Shown here: positions 1-7,480 of the stretch, piece by piece
How positions within the stretch are numbered: the stretch's first letter is position 1
Layout of the letters: each line of letters begins with the position of its first letter
Assembly (NCBI RefSeq): GCF_014495685.1
Contig: NZ_JACTVI010000075.1
Location: 1-40,334, forward strand
Reading direction: 5' to 3'
Source: Streptomyces sp. TRM68367
GTDB taxonomy: Bacteria > Actinomycetota > Actinomycetes > Streptomycetales > Streptomycetaceae
Length of the DNA stretch: 40,334 bases
Notes under the pieces: model-generated
What the model saw: only the letters and a program-made list of their open reading frames with translations
Told to the model about the DNA's origin: nothing
Databases searched by the model: none
Made by a program: the position numbers and the translations under genes

Positions 1-110
1 CCTCGCCACCGGAAGCAAGTCCGATGGACGGGTATCAACATATCTGGCGTTGACTTTTGGCACGCTGTTGAGTTCTCAAGGAACGGACGCTTTCGCGTTT
101 CCCTTCGGTG
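1..110 (-). ncRNA. 5' leader of a 16S rRNA operon (partial, runs off the left edge)
   Basis: Read on the minus strand, this stretch contains CCTTGAGAACTCAACAGC followed by GTGCCAAAAGTCAACGCC. I recognise this as the conserved leader found between Streptomyces rrn promoters and the 16S gene, where it serves antitermination and RNase III processing. The 16S gene itself is not in the window and should begin a short distance beyond position 1. Recognition is from memory of Streptomyces rrn leaders; no part of mature 16S rRNA is visible. Confidence 0.8.
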
Positions 111-304
111 TTCACTACGTTAGCCGATTCCCTCGGGATCTCATAATCGAGTCCCAGCGGCTTCGAATTCAGGCATGCGGGCACGCCGAATTGGACCCCG
201 CGGAGGGGCGGTCCTAGGTAGTGGGTTGGCCGCTTCCGGCTGCTGGCGATCGCCGTACCCGGTTCAAGCGGCTCGGGCTACATTACGCACCTACGGCGGG
301 CGCG
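111..304 (-). promoter_or_regulatory. Probable rrn operon promoter region
   Basis: This non-coding stretch lies directly upstream of the rRNA leader and downstream of the glycosylase stop, so the rrn promoters should be here. The strand reading towards the leader is locally AT-richer, with GATTAT near 141-146 and TAACGT near 117-122 as possible -10 boxes. I cannot assign a convincing -35/-10 pair. No open frame here looks like a gene. Confidence 0.4.
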
Positions 305-955
305 TCAACTTCGGCGGCGCCTCGGAACATGGGCGCGATAGGGGCTCACCGTCGGGTCGTTGGCGACCCAGTAGCGCCAGGGGTGGCTGTCCGCGTTGCC
401 CCCGTCACCGGCCACTCCGGTGCGCGGACCGTTGCGGACCTGGTCGCGGGGCACCGGCGTGCCCGTGAGGATCTTCAGGGGCGTTTCGCCGGAGGCGCAG
501 GCGTCGGTGCCGTCCAGGGAGCGGTCCACACCCAGGGCCGTGGCCAGGCGTGCCGGGCCTTTGGCGAGTTCCTTGTCGTTGCGGGCCGAGAGTCGGCGGG
601 TGCGGGCCAGCTCGGCGCCCTCGATGATCTCGCCGGCGCGCAGCAGGACGGCGCTTGCCGTGCCGTCGGGTCCGCACACCAGGTTCATGCAGTGCCACAT
701 GCCGTAGGTGAAGTAGACGTACACGTGGCCGGGCGGACCGAACATCACGTCGGTGCGGGCCGTGCGGCCCCGATAGGCGTGGGAGCCGGGGTCGTTCGGG
801 CCGTCGTAGGCCTCGACCTCCGTCAGGCGCAGGGCGATCGGACCGTCCGGGGTGGTGCGTACGAGGATGCGGCCCAGCAGCTCGGGGGCGATGTCGAGGA
901 CGGACCGGTCGAAGAACGCCCTGGGCAGGGGCGTACGGTCGGGGGTCGCGATCAT
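305..955 (-). CDS. DNA-3-methyladenine glycosylase (AAG/MPG family)
   Basis: This base-excision-repair enzyme flips out and removes alkylated or deaminated purines. The 216-residue product matches the usual length of bacterial AAG-type enzymes. Visible family motifs are LTEVEAY (residues 44-50), whose Glu48 aligns with the catalytic Glu of human AAG; GSHAYRGRT (58-66); and YGMWHCMN (84-91), which carries aromatic base-binding positions. The ATG at 955 is followed directly by a recognisable N-terminus (residues 11-29, PRAFFDRSVLDIAPELLGR). The gene reads towards the rRNA operon. It is divergent from the Spo0M-like gene, with about 130 bp between their starts. Confidence 0.93.
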   Translation of the reverse strand: MIATPDRTPLPRAFFDRSVLDIAPELLGRILVRTTPDGPIALRLTEVEAYDGPNDPGSHAYRGRTARTDVMFGPPGHVYVYFTYGMWHCMNLVCGPDGTASAVLLRAGEIIEGAELARTRRLSARNDKELAKGPARLATALGVDRSLDGTDACASGETPLKILTGTPVPRDQVRNGPRTGVAGDGGNADSHPWRYWVANDPTVSPYRAHVPRRRRS

Positions 956-1086
956 GCCGTCCGAGGGTAGTGCAGCCGGGTGGCGTGACGGGGTGCCCCC
1001 TTGCCAGGGTGGGGGGCATGGAACCGGCCACGGCCGGAGCGCGTTTGTAGTGATCGAGGATCCAAGCCCACTTCATAGGGAGAGAC

Positions 1087-1869
1087 ATGGCGTTCAAGAA
1101 ACTGCTCGCGAGCCTGGGGGCCGGTGGGGCTTCGGTCGAGACGGTGCTGAACGAGGTCAACGTCGTTCCGGGTGGTGTCGTCCAGGGTGAGGTGCGGATC
1201 CAGGGCGGGTCCGTGAACCAGCAGATCGAGGGGCTGTCGGTCGGGCTGCAGGCCAAGGTCGAGGTGGAGAGCGGCGACCAGGAGTACAAGCAGGACATCG
1301 AGTTCACCAAGCAGCAGCTGGGCGGGGCCTTCGAGTTGCAGGCGGGCGCGGTGCACGCGGTGCCGTTCGGGCTTGAGATCCCGTGGGAGACGCCGATCAC
1401 GATGATCGAGGGTCAGCCGCTGCGCGCGATGCACATCGGGGTGACCACCGGGCTGGCGATCGCGCGGGCCGTGGACTCCACCGACCTGGACCCGGTCAGT
1501 GTGCATCCACTGCCGGCGCAGAAGGCGATCCTGGACGCGTTCATCCAGCTGGGCTTCCGGTTCAAGAACGCGGACATGGAGCGCGGCCACATCCGGGGCA
1601 CGCGGCAGAAGCTGCCGTTCTACCAGGAGATCGAGTTCTTCCCGCCGCAGCAGTACCGGGGCCTGAACCAGGTCGAGCTGAGCTTCGTGGCCGACGGGAA
1701 CGCCATGGACGTCGTGCTCGAAATGGACAAGAAGCCGGGGCTGTTCAGCGAGGGCAGCGACACGTTCCGGTCGTTCCAGGTCGGGCTGCACGACTACCAG
1801 GGAACCGACTGGGCAGCGTACCTCAACCAGTGGCTGTCCGAGGTCGGCAGCAAGCGCAACTGGTTCTAG
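1087..1869 (+). CDS. Spo0M-like sporulation-control protein (arrestin fold)
   Basis: This 260-residue protein belongs to the Spo0M family (SpoOM/arrestin-like domain), which in Bacillus tunes sporulation and in Streptomyces is conserved with unclear function. Family features include the N-terminal MAFKKLLASLGAG, the early VNVVPGGVVQGEV strand pair, the central DAFIQLGFRFKNAD and the C-terminal SEVGSKRNW. There is no signal peptide or membrane segment, so it should be cytoplasmic. The ATG is preceded by GGGAGAG at a normal distance. The PEBP-family gene starts 40 bp downstream in the same direction, so the two may be co-transcribed. Confidence 0.88.
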   Translation: MAFKKLLASLGAGGASVETVLNEVNVVPGGVVQGEVRIQGGSVNQQIEGLSVGLQAKVEVESGDQEYKQDIEFTKQQLGGAFELQAGAVHAVPFGLEIPWETPITMIEGQPLRAMHIGVTTGLAIARAVDSTDLDPVSVHPLPAQKAILDAFIQLGFRFKNADMERGHIRGTRQKLPFYQEIEFFPPQQYRGLNQVELSFVADGNAMDVVLEMDKKPGLFSEGSDTFRSFQVGLHDYQGTDWAAYLNQWLSEVGSKRNWF

Positions 1870-1909
1870 GCTCGGGATCAACTGAAGGAACCGATCAGGA
1901 GGTACCGAG

Positions 1910-2449
1910 GTGACTGAGCTCAAGCGGCGGCCGCTCCCCCACGATTTCCATCCGCCCGTGCCGTCGTTCACGGTCACGAGCGAGGACGTCGAGGAGGGCG
2001 GCACGCTCAAGGACGCTCAGGTCTACGCGGCCGGCAACACCTCGCCGCAGCTGCGGTGGGAGGGCTTTCCGCCCGAGACCAAGAGCTTCGCCTTGACCTG
2101 CTACGACCCGGACGCCCCGACGGGCAGCGGGTTCTGGCACTGGGTGGTGTTCGACATTCCGGCCTCCGTGACCGAGTTGCCGGCGGGTGCGGGCAGCGGC
2201 AAGTTCGAGGGGCTGCCGGAGGGTGCGATCCAGGCTCGCAACGACTACGGGTCGAAGGACTTCGGCGGTGCCGCGCCGCCGCCCGGGGACGGGCCGCACC
2301 GGTATGTGTTCACGGTGTACGCCGTGGACCAGGAGAAGCTGGGTCCGGACGCGGAGGCGACGCCGGCCTTCGTGGGCTTCAATCTGCGGTTCCACGCGAT
2401 CGCTCGGGCGCAGTTGATCGGTGAGTACGAGGTGCCCGCCGAGGCCTGA
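1910..2449 (+). CDS. YbhB/YbcL family protein (PEBP, Raf-kinase-inhibitor-like)
   Basis: The 179-residue protein has the phosphatidylethanolamine-binding-protein fold signature: the CYDPDAPTGSGFWHWVVFDIP block (residues about 64-84), NDYG, and GPHRYVFTVYAVD. In the family these residues form a small anion/ligand pocket. The bacterial substrate is generally unknown. The GTG start has a near-perfect AGGAGGT Shine-Dalgarno. It follows the Spo0M-like gene by 40 bp and is followed by a strong intrinsic terminator, so it closes a probable two-gene operon. Confidence 0.93.
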   Translation: MTELKRRPLPHDFHPPVPSFTVTSEDVEEGGTLKDAQVYAAGNTSPQLRWEGFPPETKSFALTCYDPDAPTGSGFWHWVVFDIPASVTELPAGAGSGKFEGLPEGAIQARNDYGSKDFGGAAPPPGDGPHRYVFTVYAVDQEKLGPDAEATPAFVGFNLRFHAIARAQLIGEYEVPAEA

Positions 2450-2488
2450 GCGAGTCTCCTGTGCTATCCGAGCGTTCATTGAACGTTT

Positions 2489-2530
2489 GCCCGCCTCTGG
2501 TCTTGGAATTGATCAGAGGCGGGCATTTTT
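2489..2530 (+). terminator. Intrinsic terminator after the PEBP gene
   Basis: An 11-bp perfect stem (GCCCGCCTCTG / CAGAGGCGGGC, loop 14 nt) is followed directly by ATTTTT. It lies 40 bp after the PEBP stop codon. Confidence 0.9.
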
Positions 2531-2661
2531 GTTGCCGGGGGTCGCGGGGGTCACCCCCCGTGGGAGCAGCAGATATTGCGTTGTCCATCTCGGCGTGCCC
2601 GGCCAGAGTTGAACCCAGCCCGCCAGGGGGTGGGCGGGTGCACACGGGAGGTGGGCCAGGT

Positions 2662-3168
2662 ATGCGGGACACGCTGGTACTGAACGCGAGCTTCGAGCCG
2701 CTGTCGACGGTGACGTTGAACCGCGCCGTCGTTCTGGTGCTTCAGGACAAGGCCGTTGTCGAGCAGTCCCACCCCGAACTGCGCATGCGTGGAGCCGAGG
2801 TCGACATACCGGCGCCCCGGGTGATCAGGCTGTGCAGGTACGTACGGGTGCCCTTCCGAAGACAGGCTCCGTGGTCGAGGCGGGGTGTGCTGGTCAGGGA
2901 CCGGCACCGGTGCGCGTACTGCGGTCGTCGGGCGACGACCGTGGATCACGTGGTGCCGCGGTCTCAGGGTGGGCAGGACACGTGGCTGAACACTGTCGCG
3001 TCCTGTGCGGAGGACAATCACCGGAAGGCGAATCGGACTCCGGAGCAGGCGGGGATGCCGTTGCTGCGCGAGCCTTTTGAGCCGACGCCCGCGGATGCGA
3101 TGTTGCTGGCGCTGGGGGCCGAGGAGTTTGCGGCGCTGCCGGATTGGTTGGCTCTGGACGCTGCGTGA
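2662..3168 (+). CDS. HNH endonuclease family protein
   Basis: The 168-residue protein starts at ATG 2662 behind GGGAGGTGGG; the open frame extends upstream, but only this start has a ribosome site and the family N-terminus (MRDTLVLNASFEPL). The C-terminal half has the HNH core: CAYC, then VDHVVPRSQGG with the DH metal/catalytic pair, then N-TVASC and NHRKAN. The usual last zinc ligand in the C-x2-C pair is replaced, because the sequence reads SCAEDN. That suggests a three-Cys or altered zinc site, possibly a subfamily trait. The nuclease target is unknown. Codon use becomes noticeably less GC-biased near the 3' end. Confidence 0.88.
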   Translation: MRDTLVLNASFEPLSTVTLNRAVVLVLQDKAVVEQSHPELRMRGAEVDIPAPRVIRLCRYVRVPFRRQAPWSRRGVLVRDRHRCAYCGRRATTVDHVVPRSQGGQDTWLNTVASCAEDNHRKANRTPEQAGMPLLREPFEPTPADAMLLALGAEEFAALPDWLALDAA

Positions 3169-3194
3169 TTAATCGCCATAGGGCTCAGGGTGAT

Positions 3195-3275
3195 TCGTCG
3201 GCTGCGGATTGTTTGTGGCTTGTCGCGCAGTTCCCCGCGCCCCTTTGAGGTGGGCGCGGGGAACGTGGCTTTATG
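3195..3275. repeat. Streptomyces intergenic repeat with a strong hairpin (bidirectional terminator)
   Basis: The core TTGTCGCGCAGTTCCCCGCG resembles an intergenic repeat I know from many Streptomyces genomes (GTCGCGCAGTTCCCCGCGCC type). It folds into a 13-bp perfect stem, GTTCCCCGCGCCC (3230-3242) with GGGCGCGGGGAAC (3252-3264). It sits between the converging HNH and SPFH genes and probably terminates both. Confidence 0.7.
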
Positions 3276-3281
3276 AGGGGC

Positions 3282-4229
3282 TTAGTCGATTGAGGGCTTT
3301 TCGCGGCGTTCTGTGGGGGTTGCGCCGCCGTTGCCGTTGGGGGCGCCGCCGCCCATCGGGCCGAAGTTGCCGATGGCGCCTGAGAGGCCCTTGAGGGCGT
3401 CGCCGATTTCGCTGGGGACGATCCAGAGCTTGTTGGCGTCGCCCTCGGCGATCTTCGGGAGCATCTGGAGGTACTGGTAGCTGAGGAGCTTCTGGTCGGG
3501 GTCGCCGGCGTGGATGGACTCGAAGACCGTGCGGATGGCCTGGGCCTCGCCCTCGGCGCGCAGGGCGGCCGACTTGGCCTCACCTTCGGCGCGCAGGATC
3601 TGGGACTGCTTCTCGCCCTCGGCGCGCAGGATCTCGGACTGCCGGACACCTTCGGCCTGAAGGATCGCGGCGCGCTTGTCGCGGTCGGCGCGCATCTGCT
3701 TCTCCATCGAGTCCTGGATGGAGGTGGGCGGCTCGATCGCCTTGAGCTCGACGCGGTTGACGCGGATGCCCCACTTGCCGGTGGCCTCGTCGAGGACGCC
3801 GCGCAGGGCCGCGTTGATCTCCTCGCGGGAGGTCAGGGTCCGCTCCAGGTCCATGCCACCGATGATGTTCCGCAGGGTGGTGACGGTGAGCTGCTCGATC
3901 GCCTGGATGTAGCTGGCGACCTCGTAGGTCGCGGCCCGGGCGTCGGTCACCTGGTAGTAGATGACCGTGTCGATGTTGACGACCAGGTTGTCCTGGGTGA
4001 TCACCGGCTGCGGCGGGAACGGGACGACCTGTTCGCGCAGGTCGATGCGGTTGCGGATGGTGTCGATGAACGGGACGACGATGTTGAGGCCCGCGTTCAG
4101 CGTCCGCGTGTAACGGCCGAAGCGCTCGACGATGGCGGCGCTCGCCTGTGGGATGACTTGGATTGTCTTGATCAGGGCGATGAAAACCAACACCACCAGG
4201 ATGATCAAGACGATGATGACTGGTTCCAT
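3282..4229 (-). CDS. SPFH/band 7 domain membrane protein (QmcA/stomatin-like)
   Basis: The 315-residue protein starts at ATG 4229, immediately before a single N-terminal membrane anchor (MEPVIIVLIILVVLVFIALI). An SPFH domain follows (IVERFGRYTRTLNAGLNIVVPF and DTVIYYQVTDARAATYEV). After it comes a charged coiled coil with three imperfect copies of ILRAEGEKQ-type units at about residues 190-225. The C-terminal tail is rich in Gly and Asn. The family forms oligomeric scaffolds in membrane microdomains and works with NfeD proteins. An NfeD gene lies just upstream on the same strand, which supports the assignment. The 130-bp gap between them could hold a separate promoter. Confidence 0.93.
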   Translation of the reverse strand: MEPVIIVLIILVVLVFIALIKTIQVIPQASAAIVERFGRYTRTLNAGLNIVVPFIDTIRNRIDLREQVVPFPPQPVITQDNLVVNIDTVIYYQVTDARAATYEVASYIQAIEQLTVTTLRNIIGGMDLERTLTSREEINAALRGVLDEATGKWGIRVNRVELKAIEPPTSIQDSMEKQMRADRDKRAAILQAEGVRQSEILRAEGEKQSQILRAEGEAKSAALRAEGEAQAIRTVFESIHAGDPDQKLLSYQYLQMLPKIAEGDANKLWIVPSEIGDALKGLSGAIGNFGPMGGGAPNGNGGATPTERREKPSID

Positions 4230-4359
4230 CGTCGTTCCCCGTACCCCTCTCCGCCGCGGCGCTTCGGCAGATCTTATGGTTGTTGAAGATCTTGCTGGTC
4301 GAGTCTGACAGACCATCGTGTGCCTCGTGGCCCGTTCCGGCCAGTTGTGTTGTCCGAGG

Positions 4360-4791
4360 TCACATGACGATCGCCGTCGCTCCCTCAATGTCCACGACGT
4401 CCACCTCCTGGCCTACTTCGTAGGCGCGAGCGGTGTCGAGGGAACGCGCCGACCAGACCTCTCCGGCGAGCTTGATCCGGCCACCGGAGGCATCCACGCG
4501 CTCCATTACGACGGCCTGCTTGCCCTTCAAGGCTTCGACGCCCGTGGCGAGTTGGGGTCGCTGGCTGCGATGTCGGTTCGCGATGGGCCGTACGACGGCG
4601 ATGAGCGCTGTCGATACGACGACGAAGGTCACGACCTGCACGACGGCGCCGCCGCCGAGGAAGCCGGAGACCACCGCTGCCGCGACGGCACCCACCGCGA
4701 GCATGCCGAGTTCGGGCATCGCGGTGATCACGAGCCCGATGCCCAGCGCTGACGCACCGATCAGCCACCACACCCACGCGTCGATGTCCAC
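4360..4791 (-). CDS. NfeD-like membrane protein with C-terminal OB fold
   Basis: This 143-residue protein has two or three N-terminal hydrophobic segments (residues about 6-55) and a C-terminal OB-fold part (about 80-143). The OB part contains GKQAVVMERVDASGGRIKLAGEVWSARSL and EVDVVDIEGATAIV, typical of short NfeD proteins. The start is a GTG at 4791; the ATG eight bases further upstream is out of frame. It pairs with the SPFH gene downstream, an arrangement known across bacteria in which NfeD stabilises or cooperates with the SPFH scaffold. Confidence 0.9.
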   Translation of the reverse strand: MDIDAWVWWLIGASALGIGLVITAMPELGMLAVGAVAAAVVSGFLGGGAVVQVVTFVVVSTALIAVVRPIANRHRSQRPQLATGVEALKGKQAVVMERVDASGGRIKLAGEVWSARSLDTARAYEVGQEVDVVDIEGATAIVM

Positions 4792-4885
4792 GAGGTCATG
4801 GTAGGGCCGCGGGTCGGGTGGCGGACAGGGCGCCCATCAGGTTTGGAACAGCCTTCTCACCTTGTTAGTGCTTGTCCTTCGCCGG

Positions 4886-5683
4886 TCAGCTCAGCGGGAG
4901 GCCCTGGGCGGTCCAGCGGTCGCCGACCTGTTCGACGACGAGCGGGAGACCGAAGCAGAGAGAGAGGTTGCGGGAGGTGAGTTCGAGCTCCAGGGGGCCG
5001 GCGGCCATCACCTTGCCCTGACGGATCATCAGGACGTGGGTGAAGCCCGGGGCGATCTCCTCGACATGGTGGGTGACCATGAGCATCGAGGGGGCGATCG
5101 GGTCGCGGGCGAGGCGGCCGAGGCGGCGTACGAGGTCCTCGCGGCCGCCGAGGTCGAGGCCGGCGGCGGGCTCGTCGAGGAGCAGGAGCTCGGGGTCGGT
5201 CATCAGGGCGCGGGCGATGAGGGTGCGCTTGCGCTCGCCCTCGGAGAGGGTGCCGAAGTTGCGGTCCAGGTACTCGGTCATGCCGAGGCGGTCGAGGAAG
5301 GCTCGGGCGCGCTGCTCGTCGACCTCCTCGTAGTCCTCCTGCCAGCTGGCGGTCATGCCGTACGCGGCGGTCAGCACGGTCTGCAGGACGGTCTGGCGCT
5401 TGGGCAGTTTGTCGGCCATGGCGATGCCGGCCATGCCGATGCGGGGGCGCAGTTCGAAGACGTCGGTGCCGGGGGTGCCGAGGGTCTCGCCGAGGATGGT
5501 GGCGGTACCCTTGCTGGGGTAGAGGTAGCTGGACGCGATGTTCAGCAGGGTGGTCTTGCCGGCGCCGTTCGGGCCGAGGATGACCCAGCGCTCGCCCTCC
5601 TTTACCGACCAGGAGACCTGGTCCACCAGCGCTCGGCCCTCACGGATCACGGATACGTCCTGAAGCTCCAGAACATCGCTCAT
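4886..5683 (-). CDS. ABC transporter ATP-binding protein
   Basis: The 265-residue stand-alone ATPase has Walker A GPNGAGKTT, an intact but variant signature LSEGERKR, Walker B LLLLDEPAAGLD and the switch histidine in MVTHHVEEI. The sequence resembles ModF/YlmA-type ATPases, and no permease gene is adjacent, so its partner or non-transport role is unknown. I chose ATG 5683 (MSDVLELQDVSV) because the longer frame upstream lacks family similarity and crosses the divergent promoter region. Confidence 0.9.
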   Translation of the reverse strand: MSDVLELQDVSVIREGRALVDQVSWSVKEGERWVILGPNGAGKTTLLNIASSYLYPSKGTATILGETLGTPGTDVFELRPRIGMAGIAMADKLPKRQTVLQTVLTAAYGMTASWQEDYEEVDEQRARAFLDRLGMTEYLDRNFGTLSEGERKRTLIARALMTDPELLLLDEPAAGLDLGGREDLVRRLGRLARDPIAPSMLMVTHHVEEIAPGFTHVLMIRQGKVMAAGPLELELTSRNLSLCFGLPLVVEQVGDRWTAQGLPLS

Positions 5684-5792
5684 GAGCGCGTTGTCTCCCC
5701 TTGCAGTGTGGCCGGTCTCGGCTGTCGCGTTCGCCTGTGGCGCGCCGCGCCGGTGGGCGCAGCCCCCAAGGAAATCTACGCCACCGGTCGGC

Positions 5793-5829
5793 TTATCCAT
5801 TCCATCGGTACGGTCCTTAGGGTGGGGGC
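5793..5829 (+). promoter_or_regulatory. Possible promoter giving a leaderless mRNA
   Basis: TAGGGT at 5818-5823 fits the Streptomyces -10 consensus, and the A of the ATG at 5830 lies seven bases after it. A weak -35 (TTATCC, 5793-5798) is 19 bp upstream. Transcription would start at the start codon itself. The G-run directly touching the ATG is too close to act as a normal Shine-Dalgarno. Confidence 0.45.
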
Positions 5830-6624
5830 ATGCTCTCGGAACCGCGTTCAGGACGCCTTACGGCTTGGGGAAATGCCCTTTTGGCCGGACTTGTCTCACC
5901 GGATGACGCCGTGCTCGCCATCGTCGGCGAGGACGCGGTGCACCGGGTGGAGGGGCTGCCCGGGGAGTCGGGGCAGGTCGGTCTGACGCTGGGGCTGGGG
6001 CGGCTGCGGACGCTCGGGGTGACCGGGCTGCGGGTCGCGCTGCCGGCGCCGGGGCATCCGCTGGGGCTCAGCGGACCGCCGGAGTTCAATGCGCGGGCGC
6101 TGGACGCGGAGGAGGCGGTGGTGTGTCACGACGCCGCGTTCGGGTTGGTGCCGGAGGTGTCCGAGGCCGGGCCCGAAGGTGATGTGCACGTCGAGGTGGT
6201 GTGGCACTGCCTGCCGGTGCGGGAGACCCCGCCGGCCGATGTGCCGTCGCTGGGCGAGGCGGAGCGTGAGCTGGCGGAGGCGTTGCGGGAGGCGACGGAG
6301 CTGTTGTCGCGGCTGGATGTCGCTGGGTCGGGGCCGGTGGCGGAGGCGGCGATCGATGCGTATCGGGCGCGAGTCGATGGGGCGGCGCGCAGCGCCTCGT
6401 TGGCGCCGGGGTATCCGCCGCGTGCGGTGCTGGTGCTGGAGCTGGCGCAGCGGGTGGGGTTGCTGGTGTCGCTCGCGTATGAGAACGGACAGGGGGGTGC
6501 GGTGAGTGCGTCGGAGATGGCGGCGCGGGCCGAGGTGTTGCGGCCGGTGGAGCGGACGGCTCGGCGGGCGCAGGTCGCGGCGTACAACTCCGTTGTGGAG
6601 GGACGTGAGAGGGGGGTCCGGTGA
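5830..6624 (+). CDS. Conserved actinobacterial protein of unknown function
   Basis: I recognise no domain in this 264-residue protein. It has no signal peptide or membrane segment. The N-terminal half is strand-rich (AVLAIVGEDAVHRVEG, LRVALPAPGHPLGLSGPPEFN, HVEVVWHCLPV). The C-terminal half is helical and charged (EAERELAEALREATELL to the end). The gene is conserved next to the ABC ATPase in Streptomyces, as far as I recall. The first twenty codons use several codons rare in this genome (TCA, GGA, CTT, TTG), which would keep the 5' end unstructured. That fits the leaderless promoter proposed upstream. Confidence 0.8.
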   Translation: MLSEPRSGRLTAWGNALLAGLVSPDDAVLAIVGEDAVHRVEGLPGESGQVGLTLGLGRLRTLGVTGLRVALPAPGHPLGLSGPPEFNARALDAEEAVVCHDAAFGLVPEVSEAGPEGDVHVEVVWHCLPVRETPPADVPSLGEAERELAEALREATELLSRLDVAGSGPVAEAAIDAYRARVDGAARSASLAPGYPPRAVLVLELAQRVGLLVSLAYENGQGGAVSASEMAARAEVLRPVERTARRAQVAAYNSVVEGRERGVR

Positions 6625-6649
6625 GGGTGGGTTGTTCTGTGCTCGGGGT

Positions 6650-6736
6650 TGGTGTGGGCGTCCTCTGGGGGCTCCGCGCCCGGACCCCCGTTTCGGCCTG
6701 AACGGCCTCGTCCTCAACCGCCGGACAGGCTGGTAG
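6650..6736. repeat. Streptomyces intergenic repeat (CGCCGGAC-type)
   Basis: The run GGGGGCTCCGCGCCCGGACC followed by GGCCTCGTCCTCAACCGCCG and GACAGGCTGG resembles a dispersed intergenic repeat known from Streptomyces chromosomes (CTCGTCCTCAAACGCCGGACGGGCTG type). It lies downstream of the unknown gene, on the far side of the terminator from the chaplin remnant. No open frame here is credible. Confidence 0.6.
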
Positions 6737-6784
6737 TTGCTGATGCGGTCTCGTCCGTGCGCGCGGGATTGCTCACGTGCGTCG

Positions 6785-6829
6785 AAAGAGGGCCCCGTGA
6801 GTCCTTGTTGACTCGTGTGGCCCCTCTTT
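6785..6829. terminator. Large hairpin, probable bidirectional terminator
   Basis: AAAGAGGGCC to GAGTC pairs with GACTC to GGCCCCTCTTT across a six-base loop, with one bulge and two wobble pairs. A T-run ends the stem in the plus direction, and the complementary A-run gives the same in the minus direction. It separates the rightward unknown gene from the leftward chaplin remnant. Confidence 0.75.
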
Positions 6830-6837
6830 GTGTGGTG

Positions 6838-6995
6838 GTGTCGGCCGTTCGCGGCCCGGTTGCCGAAGGCGGGTTGAGGGCGGCGATGACGTCGGCGGTG
6901 CCGGAGACGACGCCCGGGGGTTCACGGCCGGCGTCGGCGGCTGCGGCGCCGGCGGACGAGCCTGTGGCGACACCGGCAACGGCCCGGCGGCCCAT
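6838..6995 (-). pseudogene. Degenerate second chaplin gene
   Basis: The minus-strand frame gives MGRRAVAGVATGSSAG, then GREPPGVVSG, then ADVIAALNPPSATG. If one C is restored in AACCCGCCTTCGG near 6870, the end reads ADVIAALNPAFGNRAAN. That is the C-terminal signature of a chaplin domain (compare VNVIGVLNPAFGNLAVN in the neighbouring chpE). At DNA level the two share GACGTCATCG/AACGTCATCG and GCCTTCGGCAACC. About 20 residues of the domain core, between PGVVSG and DVI, are also missing. The gene therefore carries an internal deletion and a one-base frameshift. It lies in the same orientation as chpE, less than 100 bp downstream. Confidence 0.7.
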
Positions 6996-7042
6996 TGGGC
7001 GAACTGCCGATCTGATGACCGGCCTCCCGAGCGGGCCCGGGA

Positions 7043-7063
7043 AGCCGGTGGTCACCACCGGCT
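7043..7063 (-). terminator. Terminator-like hairpin after chpE
   Basis: AGCCGGTGGT C ACCACCGGCT is a perfect palindrome around one central base, 13 bp past the chpE stop codon. No T-run follows, as is common for Streptomyces terminators. Confidence 0.6.
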
Positions 7064-7076
7064 CGGCGACGAGCGG

Positions 7077-7322
7077 TCAGTGGTTGACGGCGAGGTTGCC
7101 GAAGGCGGGGTTCAGCACGCCGATGACGTTCACGCTGTTGCCCGAGTCGTTGACCGGGATGTGCACCGGGGCCTGGACGACGTTGCCCGAGGCGATGCCC
7201 GGCGAGCCCACGGCCGAGCCGTCGGCGTGCGCGCCGCCGGTGGCGGAGGCCATCCCGGCGCCGGCGGCCAGCAGGCCACCCGCCACCATCGTCACGGCCG
7301 CTGCCTTCTTCAGGTTCTTCAC
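7077..7322 (-). CDS. chpE: Short chaplin, ChpE type
   Basis: Chaplins are secreted amphipathic proteins that assemble into amyloid fibrils on aerial hyphae and lower water surface tension. The 81-residue product starts at GTG 7322, eight bases after GGAGG. It begins with a signal peptide (VKNLKKAAAVTMVAGGLLAA to MASA) and then one chaplin domain of about 50 residues (GSAVGSPGIASGNVVQAP to LNPAFGNLAVNH). The two cysteines found in most chaplins are absent (NDSGNS and GNLAVN), which is the diagnostic feature of ChpE. The mature peptide ends at NH, as in S. coelicolor ChpE from memory. A degraded second chaplin lies just downstream. Confidence 0.95.
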   Translation of the reverse strand: MKNLKKAAAVTMVAGGLLAAGAGMASATGGAHADGSAVGSPGIASGNVVQAPVHIPVNDSGNSVNVIGVLNPAFGNLAVNH

Positions 7323-7450
7323 TTCTTGAGCCCTCCTTGCGATCACCGCGGCAGGTCGCCGCGGCACGCACTGGAGAACGGCGGAGATCCACGAAGGTTG
7401 CTCCATGTGAGGGACATTCCCACGACGGTATGAATCTCGGTCCGGAGCGG

Positions 7451-7478
7451 AACCCTCCGTATTGCCGTACGGAGGGTT
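7451..7478 (-). terminator. Terminator of the kinase/regulator operon
   Basis: An 11-bp perfect stem, AACCCTCCGTA and TACGGAGGGTT, with a six-base loop lies two bases beyond the response-regulator stop codon. It separates the two-component operon from chpE. Confidence 0.8.
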
Positions 7479-7480
7479 AA

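Noticed and set aside
7451..7478. Operator palindrome for the response regulator upstream of chpE
   Set aside because: The 11-bp stem lies two bases after the regulator's stop codon, so a terminator explains it better.
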